DNA from: Thalassospira indica
Lineage (GTDB): Bacteria > Pseudomonadota > Alphaproteobacteria > Rhodospirillales > Thalassospiraceae
Assembly (NCBI RefSeq): GCF_003403095.1
Contig: NZ_CP031555.1
Location: 4,218,001-4,282,000 of the forward strand
Reading direction: 5' to 3'
Length of the DNA stretch: 64,000 nucleotides
Shown here: one piece after another, positions 9,631-18,406 of the stretch
How the letters are laid out: every line of letters starts with the position of its first letter
Numbering within the stretch: the stretch's first letter is position 1
Translations under genes and position numbers: made by a program
Notes under the pieces: generated by a model
The model's input: the letters and a program-made list of their open reading frames with translations, nothing else
Database searches by the model: none
What the model was told of the DNA's origin: nothing

Positions 9631-10476
9631 ATGAGTGCCACCAGCAAAAAGATGGGCCGGACCTCCGTCCCAGAACTCCGTGCCCGCAAGGGCAAAGATC
9701 CGATTGTCTGCCTGACGGCCTATACCGCGCCGATGGCGCAACGCCTTGATGAACATTGCGACCTGCTTCTGGTCGGTGATTCACTGGGCATGGTTGTCTA
9801 CGGCATGGAAAGCACGCTTGCCGTGACCGTCGATATGATGGTCAACCATGGCAAGGCCGTGATGCGCGGATCAAAGAATGCCTGTATTGTTGTTGATCTG
9901 CCCTTTGGCAGTTATCAGGAATCCAAGGAACAGGCGTTCCGCACGGCATCCCATATTCTGGCCGAAACCGGCTGTGCCGCTGTTAAGCTTGAAGGCGGTG
10001 CCGAACTTGCCGAAACCATCGAATTTCTGACCATGCGCGGCGTGCCGGTCATGGCCCATATCGGCCTGATGCCCCAACAGGTCAACACCATGGGTGGCTT
10101 CAAAAGCCAAGGCCGTGACGAAGAAACCGCACGCAAGACCCTTGCTGACGCCAAGGCGGTTGCCAAGGCCGGTGCCTTTTCGGTTGTCGTCGAAGGCACG
10201 GTTGAGCCGGTCGCCCGCCAGATCACCGAGGCCATCGACATCCCGACCATCGGCATTGGTGCCTCGGTCGCCTGTGATGGGCAGGTTCTGGTCACCGAAG
10301 ACATCCTTGGTCTGTTTTCCGACTTCACGCCAAAATTCGTCAAACGCTACGCCAATCTTGGCGATGCGGTATCCGAGGCCGTCGGCCAATATGCCGACGA
10401 AGTGCGCACCCGTCAGTTCCCGACGGATGAACATTGCTTTGGGTTAGCGAAAAAAGGTAAGTTGCGCGCGGTCTGA
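9631..10476 (+). CDS. panB: 3-methyl-2-oxobutanoate hydroxymethyltransferase (PanB)
   Basis: First step of pantothenate synthesis: transfer of a hydroxymethyl group from methylene-tetrahydrofolate to 2-oxoisovalerate. The 281-residue protein shows the TIM-barrel signatures [33 protein letters not shown] and TIGIGAS. I use ATG 9631 behind GGGGGAGAAACGTC rather than the in-frame TTG 21 nt upstream. panC follows 45 nt after the stop, so the pair is probably co-transcribed. The 213 nt upstream hold two short hairpins (GCTGATC/GATCAGC at 9457-9478 and a GCTCGA/TCGAGC repeat near 9582) with no T run and no clear role. Confidence 0.96.
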   Translation: MSATSKKMGRTSVPELRARKGKDPIVCLTAYTAPMAQRLDEHCDLLLVGDSLGMVVYGMESTLAVTVDMMVNHGKAVMRGSKNACIVVDLPFGSYQESKEQAFRTASHILAETGCAAVKLEGGAELAETIEFLTMRGVPVMAHIGLMPQQVNTMGGFKSQGRDEETARKTLADAKAVAKAGAFSVVVEGTVEPVARQITEAIDIPTIGIGASVACDGQVLVTEDILGLFSDFTPKFVKRYANLGDAVSEAVGQYADEVRTRQFPTDEHCFGLAKKGKLRAV

Positions 10477-10521
10477 TCCAGACCGCCGCGATTTTCTGCA
10501 ATCTTCGATACGACGAAAACG

Positions 10522-11379
10522 ATGTCCCTTACGACTGTTCACACTGTCGCTGATCTGCGCGCGACTGTTGCCAACTGGCGCGCCGAAGGCCTGCGTGTCG
10601 CCCTGGTTCCGACCATGGGCGCGCTTCATGATGGCCATATCAGCCTGACACACCTTGCTCGTGAACATGCTGACCGGGTGATTGTTTCGATTTTCGTCAA
10701 TCCGACCCAGTTTGCGCCCAACGAGGATTTCGGCGCCTATCCCCGCACCCTGCCCGCCGATCAGAAACTGCTTGATGACGCCGGGGTCGAGCTGTGCTTT
10801 ACCCCCTCGGTCGAGGAAATGTATCCCGACGGCTTTGCCACCAAGGTTTCTGTTGATGGCGCGATGACCAATGTGCTGTGTGGGGCGGCCCGACCGGGCC
10901 ACTTTGATGGCGTGGCACAGGTTGTTACCAAATTGCTGCTTCAGGCCCTGCCAGATTGTGCGATTTTCGGACAGAAAGACTACCAGCAACTGATGGTCAT
11001 CCGGCGTTTCAGCATGGATCTGAACATCCCGGTCGAGATCATCGGGGCAAAAATCCTGCGCGAAGACGATGGTCTGGCGATGTCATCGCGCAACCGCTAC
11101 CTGACACCTGACGAACGTGCGATTGCCCCGACACTCAACAAGGTATTGGGCGACATCACCGCCAAGGCCGCCAATGGCGCCGAACTGGGCCCGCTTCTGG
11201 CCAAGGGGCGCGAAGATATCCTTGCTGCCGGGTTTGATCCGATTGATTACCTTGAAGTTCGCGATGCCGACACACTGGAACTGATCAGTGATACGGTGAC
11301 AAAACCGGCCCGAATCTTTGTTGCTGCCCGGCTGGGCAAGGCGCGTCTGATTGACAATCACGCGATTGAGCCTGCGTAA
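10522..11379 (+). CDS. panC: Pantoate-beta-alanine ligase (PanC)
   Basis: ATP-dependent condensation of pantoate with beta-alanine. The family motifs are present: VPTMGALHDGHISL (ATP-binding HxGH), FVNPTQF, GHFDGVAQVV, FGQKDYQQL and MSSRNRYL. The length of 285 aa is normal. The start ATG has no strong ribosome site (ACGACGAAAACG), so expression may depend on upstream panB translation. Confidence 0.96.
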   Translation: MSLTTVHTVADLRATVANWRAEGLRVALVPTMGALHDGHISLTHLAREHADRVIVSIFVNPTQFAPNEDFGAYPRTLPADQKLLDDAGVELCFTPSVEEMYPDGFATKVSVDGAMTNVLCGAARPGHFDGVAQVVTKLLLQALPDCAIFGQKDYQQLMVIRRFSMDLNIPVEIIGAKILREDDGLAMSSRNRYLTPDERAIAPTLNKVLGDITAKAANGAELGPLLAKGREDILAAGFDPIDYLEVRDADTLELISDTVTKPARIFVAARLGKARLIDNHAIEPA

Positions 11380-11461
11380 TTCTGGGCAAGAGCCTGGTAT
11401 GACTGCCGGTTAAACACCCGGGCACAGTGGCGGAATCGCCGATTGCGCGCCAAACAGGATG

Positions 11462-11485
11462 AAAAGCGCAGAATAACGCGCTTTT
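11462..11485 (+). terminator. Terminator-like hairpin after panC
   Basis: AAAAGCGC-N8-GCGCTTTT is a perfect 8-bp stem with A and T tails inside the stem. It lies 82 nt after the panC stop and is symmetrical, so it could act on either strand. There is no T run beyond the stem, so efficiency is uncertain. Confidence 0.4.
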
Positions 11486-11499
11486 GCGCCCGATTGCGC

Positions 11500-11528
11500 T
11501 TGACTCCCACACCCTGATCCAATAAACC
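11500..11528 (+). promoter_or_regulatory. Possible promoter upstream of the ffh leader
   Basis: TTGACT (11500-11505), then 17 nt, then TAAACC (11523-11528). The -35 is good and the -10 weak. It would start a transcript near 11535 that meets the terminator at 11562 before reaching ffh. Confidence 0.35.
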
Positions 11529-11561
11529 CTCCCCACCAAAGGTCGCCCAAGAGGTGACTCC

Positions 11562-11600
11562 CCCAGTCCTCGAGTTTCGAGCACTGGGTTTTAGTTTTTT
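11562..11600 (+). terminator. Terminator or attenuator immediately before ffh
   Basis: CCCAGT-C-CTCGA / TCGAG-C-ACTGGG has one C-C mismatch and a GTT loop, followed by TTTTAGTTTTTT. It ends only about 45 nt before the ffh ATG, leaving little room for a promoter in between, so it may attenuate the operon. Confidence 0.65.
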
Positions 11601-11644
11601 GTGCGCACACGGTGGAAACACCAGCAACACAGACGGGATTTGGA

Positions 11645-13132
11645 ATGTTTGAAGGACTAAGCGATCGCCTTGGCGGGGTTCTCGATAAGCTGCGCAAACG
11701 TGGCGCGCTGAAAGAATCCGACGTCAAGGAGGCCATGCGCGAAGTACGCGTCGCCCTGCTTGAGGCGGACGTGGCACTTCCGGTCGTTAAAACCTTTATT
11801 TCCAACGCCACCGAACGTGCAGTTGGTGCCGACGTTCTGCGTTCGGTCACCCCGGGCCAGATGGTCGTCAAGATCGTCCATGACGAACTGAAAAACATGT
11901 TGGGCGAAGGCGAGGAAATCAATCTCGCTTCCACCCCGCCGGTTCCGATCCTGATGGTCGGTCTGCAGGGTTCGGGTAAAACCACCAGTTCCGCCAAGAT
12001 CGCGCTGAACCTGACCAAAAAGCGCAACAAGAAAGTCCTTCTGGCATCGCTTGATATCTATCGTCCGGCCGCCCAGCAGCAGCTGAAAGTGCTGGCAGAC
12101 GATAACGGCCTTGGCATTCTGCCGATCGTTATGGGCGAGAAACCGGTTTCGATTGCCAAACGTGCGATGGATACCGGCCGCAAGGAAGGCTATGACGCGG
12201 TCATCCTTGATACCGCCGGGCGTCTGCATATCGACATGGAACTGATGAGCGAAGTCGCCCAGATCCGTGATGCCGTCAACCCGGTCGAGACCCTTCTGGT
12301 CACCGATGCGATGACCGGTCAGGACTCGGTAAACGTTGCCAAGGAATTTGCCGACAAGGTCGGCATCACCGGTATCGTTCTGACCCGTGTGGACGGTGAT
12401 GCACGTGGTGGTGCAGCACTTTCGATGCGTCAGATTACCGGCTGCCCGATCAAGATGATCGGTATCGGCGAAAAAATCGACGAGATGGAAGCCTTCCATC
12501 CTGATCGTATCGCCAACCGTATTCTTGGCATGGGCGATGTTGTCAGCCTGGTTGAAAAGGCTGCCGAAAACATCAAGGCCGAAGACGCCGAGAAAATGGC
12601 CAAGAAGCTGCGCAAGGGTCAGTTTGACCTGAACGACCTTCTGGCACAGCTCAAACAGCTTCAGAAAATGGGTGATCTTTCCGGCATCATGGGGATGCTG
12701 CCGGGCATGGGCGCGCTGAAAAAACAGATGTCGCAGACCAAGCTTGATCCCAAACTTCTGACCCACCAGGAAGCGATCATCCTGTCGATGACGCCGAAGG
12801 AACGTGAAAATCCGGCCCTGATCAAGGCATCGCGCAAAAAGCGTATTGCCGCTGGCTGTGGCTTGAGCGTTCAGGATGTGAACAAGCTTCTGAAGCAATA
12901 CCAGACCATGTCCACCATGATCAAAAAGATGGGCAAGATGGGTAAAAAGGGTCTGTTTGGCGGTATGCCGAAAATGGACCCGGCAATGCTTGAGGGCGGC
13001 GATATGCCCGACCTCAATAACTTGCCAAAAGGATTTACCGGTGGCGGGGGCGGTTTGCCGCCCGGGTTGCCGGGATTGGGAGGCGGCGGTGGCTTGCCTC
13101 CGGGATTCCCGGGGTTCGGCAAAAAGAAATAG
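11645..13132 (+). CDS. ffh: Signal recognition particle protein (Ffh)
   Basis: SRP54 GTPase that binds 4.5S RNA and signal peptides and delivers ribosomes to FtsY. Order: N domain (MFEGLSDRLGGVLDKLRKRG), G domain with GLQGSGKTT (about residue 106), DIYRPAA, DTAGRL and TRVDGDARGG, and a Met-rich M domain (about 325-440, with MTPKERENP). ATG 11645 gives the canonical N-terminus; the frame is open 11 codons upstream from a GTG. The C-terminus is unusual: two near-repeats of a Gly5-Leu-Pro-Pro-Gly unit end in GFPGFGKKK. First gene of ffh-rpsP-rimM-trmD-rplS. Confidence 0.97.
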   Translation: MFEGLSDRLGGVLDKLRKRGALKESDVKEAMREVRVALLEADVALPVVKTFISNATERAVGADVLRSVTPGQMVVKIVHDELKNMLGEGEEINLASTPPVPILMVGLQGSGKTTSSAKIALNLTKKRNKKVLLASLDIYRPAAQQQLKVLADDNGLGILPIVMGEKPVSIAKRAMDTGRKEGYDAVILDTAGRLHIDMELMSEVAQIRDAVNPVETLLVTDAMTGQDSVNVAKEFADKVGITGIVLTRVDGDARGGAALSMRQITGCPIKMIGIGEKIDEMEAFHPDRIANRILGMGDVVSLVEKAAENIKAEDAEKMAKKLRKGQFDLNDLLAQLKQLQKMGDLSGIMGMLPGMGALKKQMSQTKLDPKLLTHQEAIILSMTPKERENPALIKASRKKRIAAGCGLSVQDVNKLLKQYQTMSTMIKKMGKMGKKGLFGGMPKMDPAMLEGGDMPDLNNLPKGFTGGGGGLPPGLPGLGGGGGLPPGFPGFGKKK

Positions 13133-13281
13133 CCAAGCCCCCGGTTCTGAAATGGGTTCTTCAAGAATTCCTCTTAGGAACCAAAACCGGCCCACAAAGC
13201 CGGATCAAAGACCAAGTGAATAGGCCCCTCGGGGTCATGATTCAGAAGACTACAAACCCAAGCTGAAAGGAACTTATCCGA

Positions 13282-13695
13282 ATGGCTGTCAAGATTCGTC
13301 TTTCCCGTGGCGGTGCCAAGAAGCGTCCGTACTACCGTATCGTAGTTGCTGACGTTCGTGCCCCGCGTGACGGCAGCTTCATCGAGCGCGTCGGTACCTA
13401 TGATCCGATGCTCCCGAAGGATGCTGACAACCGCGTGACCTTCAAAGAAGAGCGCATCAAATACTGGCTGTCCGTTGGCGCACAGCCGACCGATCGTGTT
13501 GCACGTTTCCTGGGCAAAGCGGGCCTGGCTGACGCGTTCAAACCGACCGAACAGCCGCAGAAGTCTGCTCCGAAAGCGAAAGCTCAGGAACGTCTTCGTG
13601 AGAAAGCTGAAAAAGCCGAAGCTGCTGCTGCCGCTGCTGCGGAAGCCGCTGCCGAAGCAGCAGCACCTGCTGAAGAAGAAGCTGCAGGCGAGTAA
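13282..13695 (+). CDS. rpsP: 30S ribosomal protein S16
   Basis: The S16 core ([46 protein letters not shown]) occupies residues 1-85 or so. The protein then continues to 137 aa with a Lys/Glu then Ala/Glu-rich helix-forming tail of about 50 residues; E. coli S16 has 82. Such Ala-rich tails occur in alphaproteobacterial ribosomal proteins. Start after AAGGAAC. The 149-nt gap from ffh holds no terminator that I can see. Confidence 0.97.
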   Translation: MAVKIRLSRGGAKKRPYYRIVVADVRAPRDGSFIERVGTYDPMLPKDADNRVTFKEERIKYWLSVGAQPTDRVARFLGKAGLADAFKPTEQPQKSAPKAKAQERLREKAEKAEAAAAAAAEAAAEAAAPAEEEAAGE

Positions 13696-13742
13696 TCGCT
13701 GAACGCACGCTTTGATCAGATACCGGAAACTTGTGAACCGAA

Positions 13743-14417
13743 ATGGCTGATACCCGCAAATCCAAAAACGACGAAGCTTATGTCTGCGTCGGCATGATCA
13801 CCGCCCCGCACGGGGTGCGTGGTGCCGTGCGCGTCAAAAGCTATACCGTCGATCCGGATAACCTTGTCGGTTACGGCCCGTTGTTCGACGCCAAGGGACG
13901 CGTGAAATACAAGCTGTCTCCTGTCGGACATGTCCGCGACCAGCTGATCGCCAAGATCGAAGGTGTGGACGACCGGGACGCTGCCGAACGGCTGCGGGGC
14001 ACCAAGCTGCATGTACCGCGTGCTGCACTGCCTGACACGGTTGAAGAAGATGAATTCTACCTTGCTGACCTTGTCGGCCTGAAAGCGTTCCACATTGATG
14101 GTTCGGTTTTTGGCACCGTACGGGGTGTGGCTGATTTTGGCGCTGGCGACGTAATCGAAGTCGCGCTCGAAGAAGCCAAGAACAAGGTCGTTGTTCTTCC
14201 CTTCACCAAGGAAGTCGTGCCCGAGGTCATTCTTTCGGAACGCAAGATGGTGGTAAATCCGCCCGAGGGGCTACTGCAGGATGAGGACGGACCCGGTAAT
14301 CGTAACCGTCGTCCGAACAAACCCCGCAAAGACTCTCAGGCCGACCGCGATTCTGATGCCGTTGCTGCAGATGCAGTAGGCGCGGAAACCGCGACCGGCA
14401 GCGGGAAGGAGGCCTGA
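13743..14417 (+). CDS. rimM: Ribosome maturation factor RimM
   Basis: Assists 30S head assembly and binds S19. The N-terminal RimM barrel (CVGMITAPHGVRGAVRVKSYT, near residue 15) and the PRC-barrel (EDEFYLADLVGLKAF onward) are clear. At 224 aa it is longer than usual because of a roughly 45-residue C-terminal tail rich in Asn, Arg, Asp and Ala (from about residue 178). trmD starts 4 nt after the stop. Confidence 0.93.
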   Translation: MADTRKSKNDEAYVCVGMITAPHGVRGAVRVKSYTVDPDNLVGYGPLFDAKGRVKYKLSPVGHVRDQLIAKIEGVDDRDAAERLRGTKLHVPRAALPDTVEEDEFYLADLVGLKAFHIDGSVFGTVRGVADFGAGDVIEVALEEAKNKVVVLPFTKEVVPEVILSERKMVVNPPEGLLQDEDGPGNRNRRPNKPRKDSQADRDSDAVAADAVGAETATGSGKEA

Positions 14418-14420
14418 TCG

Positions 14421-15137
14421 ATGTCTGTGTGGCAGGCAAAAGTTGCAACCCTGTTTCCGGAAATGTTTCCGGGTGTGCTTGGTCAGTCTTTGGCTGGCAA
14501 GGCGCTTGAAAACGGGATCTGGTCGCTTGATGTCAAAGACATCCGCGATCATGCAACCGACCGCCACCGCACTGTAGACGACAATCCCTTCGGGGGCGGG
14601 GCCGGCATGGTCATGCGCCCGGATATTGTCGACGCCGCCCTGCGTGAATTGCGTGGCTCTGCACCGCAGTTGCCGCTGATTTATCTCAGCCCGCGGGGAA
14701 AAGTGCTGAACCAGAAACGCTGCCGCGAATTGGCAGCAGGCCCGGGTGCCATCCTGCTTTGCGGTCGTTACGAAGGTATCGACCAACGGGTTCTGGATGA
14801 ACACGAGGCCGAGGAAATCAGCATCGGTGATTACATCCTCATGGGCGGCGAACTGCCGGCCATGGTCCTGATTGAATCGTGCATTCGCCTCATCGAGGGA
14901 ACGGTCAATAAGACCGAGTCTGTCGACGAGGAAAGCTTTGAAACCGGGTTGCTTGAATATCCGCATTACACGCGCCCGGCCAACTGGAACGGGCGTGAAG
15001 TGCCGGAGATCTTGCTTTCCGGACATCATGCCAAGGTACAAGCCTGGCGGCATGCTCAGGCAGAAGAAATTACCCGCGCGCGACGCCCGGACCTTTGGGA
15101 CCGGTACGTGGCAAACGGGAACATCAAAGAGGGTTAA
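14421..15137 (+). CDS. trmD: tRNA (guanine-N1-)-methyltransferase TrmD
   Basis: SAM-dependent methylation of G37 in tRNAs with a G at 36, preventing +1 frameshifts. SPOUT fold with the trefoil-knot motifs [18 protein letters not shown] and [12 protein letters not shown]. 238 aa. The start follows GGAGGCCTGATCG. Between rimM and rplS, as in most bacteria. Confidence 0.97.
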   Translation: MSVWQAKVATLFPEMFPGVLGQSLAGKALENGIWSLDVKDIRDHATDRHRTVDDNPFGGGAGMVMRPDIVDAALRELRGSAPQLPLIYLSPRGKVLNQKRCRELAAGPGAILLCGRYEGIDQRVLDEHEAEEISIGDYILMGGELPAMVLIESCIRLIEGTVNKTESVDEESFETGLLEYPHYTRPANWNGREVPEILLSGHHAKVQAWRHAQAEEITRARRPDLWDRYVANGNIKEG

Positions 15138-15140
15138 ACC

Positions 15141-15545
15141 ATGACCAACATCATCCAGCAGCTCGAGAAAGAGCAGCTCGACAAAATCGTTGCGCAGCGC
15201 GAAGTTCCGGAATTCGATGCAGGTGATACCGTCCGTGTACACCTGAAAGTCGTTGAAGGTACCCGTGAGCGTATCCAGCAGTTCGAAGGCGTATGCATTG
15301 CGCGTAAGAACCGCGGCCTGAACTCTTCCTTCACCGTGCGTAAAATCGCATCGGGTGAAGGCGTTGAGCGTATCTTCCAGTCGTACTCCCCGGCCATCGA
15401 CAAAATCGAAGTCGTTCGCCGCGGTGACGTACGTCGCGCGAAACTCTACTACCTTCGTGGTCGTACCGGTAAATCTGCACGTATCGCCGAGCAGACCACC
15501 GGCCACAAAGGCAAACTGACCGCCGAAGAACGCAAGAAGAAGTAA
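15141..15545 (+). CDS. rplS: 50S ribosomal protein L19
   Basis: L19, at the 30S-50S interface. Typical features are [33 protein letters not shown], split over residues 24-56, and [13 protein letters not shown]. At 134 aa it has a short Lys-rich C-terminal extension. The start lies 4 nt after trmD, and a strong terminator follows. Confidence 0.97.
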   Translation: MTNIIQQLEKEQLDKIVAQREVPEFDAGDTVRVHLKVVEGTRERIQQFEGVCIARKNRGLNSSFTVRKIASGEGVERIFQSYSPAIDKIEVVRRGDVRRAKLYYLRGRTGKSARIAEQTTGHKGKLTAEERKKK

Positions 15546-15577
15546 TTCTTCGCTGTTTTCAGCATCAGAACAAAGAT

Positions 15578-15610
15578 GGGCTCACCTTCGGGTGGGCCCG
15601 TTTTCGTTTC
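15578..15610 (+). terminator. Terminator of the ffh-rplS operon
   Basis: GGGCTCACC-TTCG-GGTGGGCCC stem with a stable UUCG tetraloop, followed by GTTTTCGTTT. Confidence 0.85.
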
Positions 15611-16090
15611 CGACCCTCGGTCGGGACGAGATCAGAAACCGCTTATTACACTCATTGGTTGCATTATAGCGAATCGCCGGATTTAACCTCAAAGAATGCA
15701 GTCCCGCAGAAAACCGACGATAAATTTATCAGCTTTCATTATATCAGATATCCCTTACCTATATCGTTAAACGCTGATTTTGCTACTCTTGGGTGCTGTA
15801 AAATGCCACACTCTATTTAAAAGTGTGCATCATCCAAAAACACGCGCCCGATACCTTGCGATTTGGAAGGCGGCGTGTATAAAGGCACTCCCGCGGCAAA
15901 AACGAACAAACCCGCGTGGTTCTGGATAATAAAATTTCGCAAACCGGATAAAGCCGGTTGCGCCGGAGAAACGCCGAGCCCCACCCGCCGTCAAAAGCAG
16001 GTATCGCAGCAATCTTCGTCCCATCCAGATCCGCACCCAGCGGCTTGATCGTTGCTGCTCAAAAGATCGATGTATTATGAGGAGGTCGAG
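15611..16090 (+). other. Long intergenic leader before leuC
   Basis: No convincing gene. The first part (15650-15850) is AT-rich. Visible elements are CCGACC/GGTCGG (15610-15624), an inverted repeat CACACT-N9-AGTGTG (15807-15827), AACCGG-N6-CCGGTT (15942-15959), and a long-range GCAGCAA/TTGCTGC pair (16006-16012 with 16052-16058) just before the leuC ribosome site. I find no Leu-rich leader peptide. A 61-codon frame at 15863-16048 lacks a ribosome site and I do not call it. Confidence 0.5.
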
Positions 16091-17497
16091 ATGGGTCAAC
16101 CTAAAACCCTTTTTGACAAGATTTGGGAAAGCCATGTGGTCGACACGCAGGATGATGGTACCTGCCTGCTTTATATTGACCGTCATCTCGTCCACGAAGT
16201 GACCAGCCCGCAGGCCTTCGAAGGTCTGCGCAATTCGGGCCGCAAAGTGCGCCATCCGGAATTGACGCTCGCCGTGCCGGATCACAACGTTCCGACCTCT
16301 GACCGTTCCGAAGGCATCAAGGAAGAAGACAGCCGCATTCAGGTTGAAACCCTTGACCAGAACGCCAAGGACACCGGCATTCACTATTTCCCGATGAACG
16401 ACCTCCGTCAGGGTATCGTGCACATCGTCGGCCCGGAAGAAGGTTTCACCCTTCCTGGCGTGACCATGGTTTGCGGTGACAGCCACACCTCGACCCACGG
16501 CGCATTTGGCGCGCTGGCATTTGGTATCGGTACGTCCGAAGTTGAACACGTTCTGGCCACCCAGACGCTGGTTCAGAAACCGGCCAAGAACATGCTGGTC
16601 AAGGTCGAAGGCGATCTGCATCCAGGTGTGACCGCCAAGGACATCACCCTTGCGATCATCGGTCGCATCGGCACTGCTGGCGGTACCGGCTATGTCATCG
16701 AATACGCTGGCTCGGCCATCCGTTCGCTGTCGGTTGAAGGCCGAATGACGGTCTGCAACATGTCGATCGAAGGCGGCGCACGCGCTGGCCTGATCGCCCC
16801 GGACGAGAAAACCTTTGAATATATCAAGGGCCGCCCGATGGCGCCGAAAGGTGCCGCGTTCGAGCAGGCTGTCGAATACTGGAAGACCCTGCCGTCTGAC
16901 GAAGGCGCACATTACGACAAGATTGTCGAAATCGATGCCGCCGAAATCGTCCCGCAGGTTACCTGGGGCACCAGCCCGGAAGACGTCGTTCCGGTTACCG
17001 GCACCGTTCCGTTCCCGTCTGACGGCAAGGATGTCGGCAAGCAAAAGGCCATTGCCCGTTCGCTGGAATATATGGGTCTGACCGCGGGCACCCCGATCGA
17101 GGAAATCAAGATCGACCGCGTCTTTATCGGTTCTTGCACCAACGGTCGTATCGAAGACCTGCGTGCTGTTGCCGAAGTCGCCAAGGGCCGCAAGGTTGCA
17201 GAGACCGTCAATGCCATGATCGTTCCGGGCTCCGGCCTTGTGAAAGAACAGGCAGAGGCAGAAGGCCTGCATGAGATCTTCATCGAAGCAGGCTTTGACT
17301 GGCGCGAGCCGGGCTGCTCGATGTGTCTCGCGATGAACCCGGACCGTCTGGCCCCGGGCGAGCGTTGCGCTTCGACCTCGAACCGTAACTTCGAAGGTCG
17401 TCAGGGCCGTGGTGGTCGTACCCACCTCGTCAGCCCGGCCATGGCAGCTGCGGCTGCGATCACCGGTCATCTGACCGACATTCGCAAACTCGGTTAA
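16091..17497 (+). CDS. leuC: 3-isopropylmalate dehydratase large subunit (LeuC)
   Basis: Aconitase-family subunit that holds the [4Fe-4S] cluster and isomerises 2- to 3-isopropylmalate with LeuD. Cluster cysteines are C349 (GSCTNGR), C409 and C412 (GCSMC). Also [15 protein letters not shown] and the C-terminal [12 protein letters not shown]. The start at ATG 16091 follows GAGGAGGTCGAG and gives the usual [14 protein letters not shown]-terminus; the frame is open 13 codons upstream. 468 aa is typical. Confidence 0.97.
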   Translation: MGQPKTLFDKIWESHVVDTQDDGTCLLYIDRHLVHEVTSPQAFEGLRNSGRKVRHPELTLAVPDHNVPTSDRSEGIKEEDSRIQVETLDQNAKDTGIHYFPMNDLRQGIVHIVGPEEGFTLPGVTMVCGDSHTSTHGAFGALAFGIGTSEVEHVLATQTLVQKPAKNMLVKVEGDLHPGVTAKDITLAIIGRIGTAGGTGYVIEYAGSAIRSLSVEGRMTVCNMSIEGGARAGLIAPDEKTFEYIKGRPMAPKGAAFEQAVEYWKTLPSDEGAHYDKIVEIDAAEIVPQVTWGTSPEDVVPVTGTVPFPSDGKDVGKQKAIARSLEYMGLTAGTPIEEIKIDRVFIGSCTNGRIEDLRAVAEVAKGRKVAETVNAMIVPGSGLVKEQAEAEGLHEIFIEAGFDWREPGCSMCLAMNPDRLAPGERCASTSNRNFEGRQGRGGRTHLVSPAMAAAAAITGHLTDIRKLG

Positions 17498-17509
17498 GGA
17501 AGGTTACCC

Positions 17510-17698
17510 ATGGCCGATCACACATTGATCAATTTCCGCGAAAGTGCCCCTCGTCTGGGCCGCGCACCGGTGCTTGAGCACCTCCTGCCGCAACTGACCG
17601 GCATCAACCTGCCGGACTTCGTGGCCCAGGAACTCGACGCGACCGAAGAATTGATCGAAGCACTCGGTCTGGCCTGGGAAACTGGAAGCAAGGGATAA
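17510..17698 (+). CDS. Small conserved-looking protein between leuC and leuD
   Basis: 62-codon gene with a good ribosome site (AAGGAAGG, overlapping the leuC stop) and tight packing: 12 nt after leuC and 4 nt before leuD. The product is acidic and soluble, with no membrane segment or Cys: a basic stretch ([21 protein letters not shown]) then an acidic helix ([17 protein letters not shown]). I do not recognise a family. Packing and codon use like its neighbours support a real gene; its function is unknown, possibly an accessory of isopropylmalate isomerase. Confidence 0.7.
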   Translation: MADHTLINFRESAPRLGRAPVLEHLLPQLTGINLPDFVAQELDATEELIEALGLAWETGSKG

Positions 17699-17702
17699 GA
17701 TA

Positions 17703-18314
17703 ATGGAAAAATTCACCAAGCTCACCGGTGTTGCAGCACCGCTGCCGATGATCAATGTCGATACCGACATGATCATTCCCAAACAGTTCCTCAAAACCAT
17801 CAAACGTTCGGGCCTTGGCAAGAACCTGTTTGATGAAATGCGTTACGACGACCAGGGGAACGAAATCCCGGATTTCGTTCTGAACAAGCCGGCCTATCGC
17901 AATGCCAAGATCCTCGTATCGGGTGACAATTTCGGCTGTGGCTCGTCGCGCGAACATGCACCCTGGTCGCTGCTTGATTTCGGTATTCGCTGCGTGATCG
18001 CACCAAGCTTTGCCGACATTTTCTATAACAACTGCTTTAAAAACGGCATCCTTCCGATCCGTCTGCCGCAGGAAGATGTCGACAAACTGATGGCCGATGC
18101 CGAACGCGGTGCCAATGCCACCGTCACCGTTGATCTTGAAAATCAGGAAATCACCGGTCCGGACGGCGGCTGCATCAAATTTGAAGTCGAAGAATTCCGC
18201 AAGCATTGCCTGCTGAATGGCCTCGACGATATCGGCCTGACCCTGCAGAAGGCCGATGCCATCAACGATTTCGAAGCCAAGCGCGCTGCATCGCAGCCCT
18301 GGCTGTCGCTGTAA
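17703..18314 (+). CDS. leuD: 3-isopropylmalate dehydratase small subunit (LeuD)
   Basis: Swivel-domain partner of LeuC. The signatures [28 protein letters not shown] and [15 protein letters not shown] are all present in 203 aa. Followed by a strong terminator, so leuB is a separate unit. Confidence 0.97.
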   Translation: MEKFTKLTGVAAPLPMINVDTDMIIPKQFLKTIKRSGLGKNLFDEMRYDDQGNEIPDFVLNKPAYRNAKILVSGDNFGCGSSREHAPWSLLDFGIRCVIAPSFADIFYNNCFKNGILPIRLPQEDVDKLMADAERGANATVTVDLENQEITGPDGGCIKFEVEEFRKHCLLNGLDDIGLTLQKADAINDFEAKRAASQPWLSL

Positions 18315-18319
18315 TTGCA

Positions 18320-18356
18320 AAAACGGGCGGCAAACATTGGTTTGCCGCCCGTTTTC
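18320..18356 (+). terminator. Terminator after leuD
   Basis: A 16-bp stem AAAACGGGCGGCAAAC / GTTTGCCGCCCGTTTT with an ATTG loop. Its symmetry allows action on both strands; on the + strand it closes leuC-orf-leuD. Confidence 0.88.
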
Positions 18357-18406
18357 TGATCGTTACGGGGTGAGCGGCCCCAAAAAAATATGGGAAGGAA
18401 GCATTT

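Noticed and set aside
11380..11644. 4.5S SRP RNA gene next to ffh
   Set aside because: The conserved GGAAG-type tetraloop region and its closing stem are not present in this gap.
11657..13195. Open frame of 512 codons antisense to ffh
   Set aside because: Same bias effect; the product is His/Gln-rich nonsense with no domain.
15863..16048. 61-codon frame in the leuC leader
   Set aside because: No ribosome site, odd composition, and overlap with inverted repeats; more likely untranslated leader.
15830..17470. Open frame of 546 codons antisense to leuC and part of its leader
   Set aside because: No ribosome site and no recognisable sequence; leuC on the other strand is certain.
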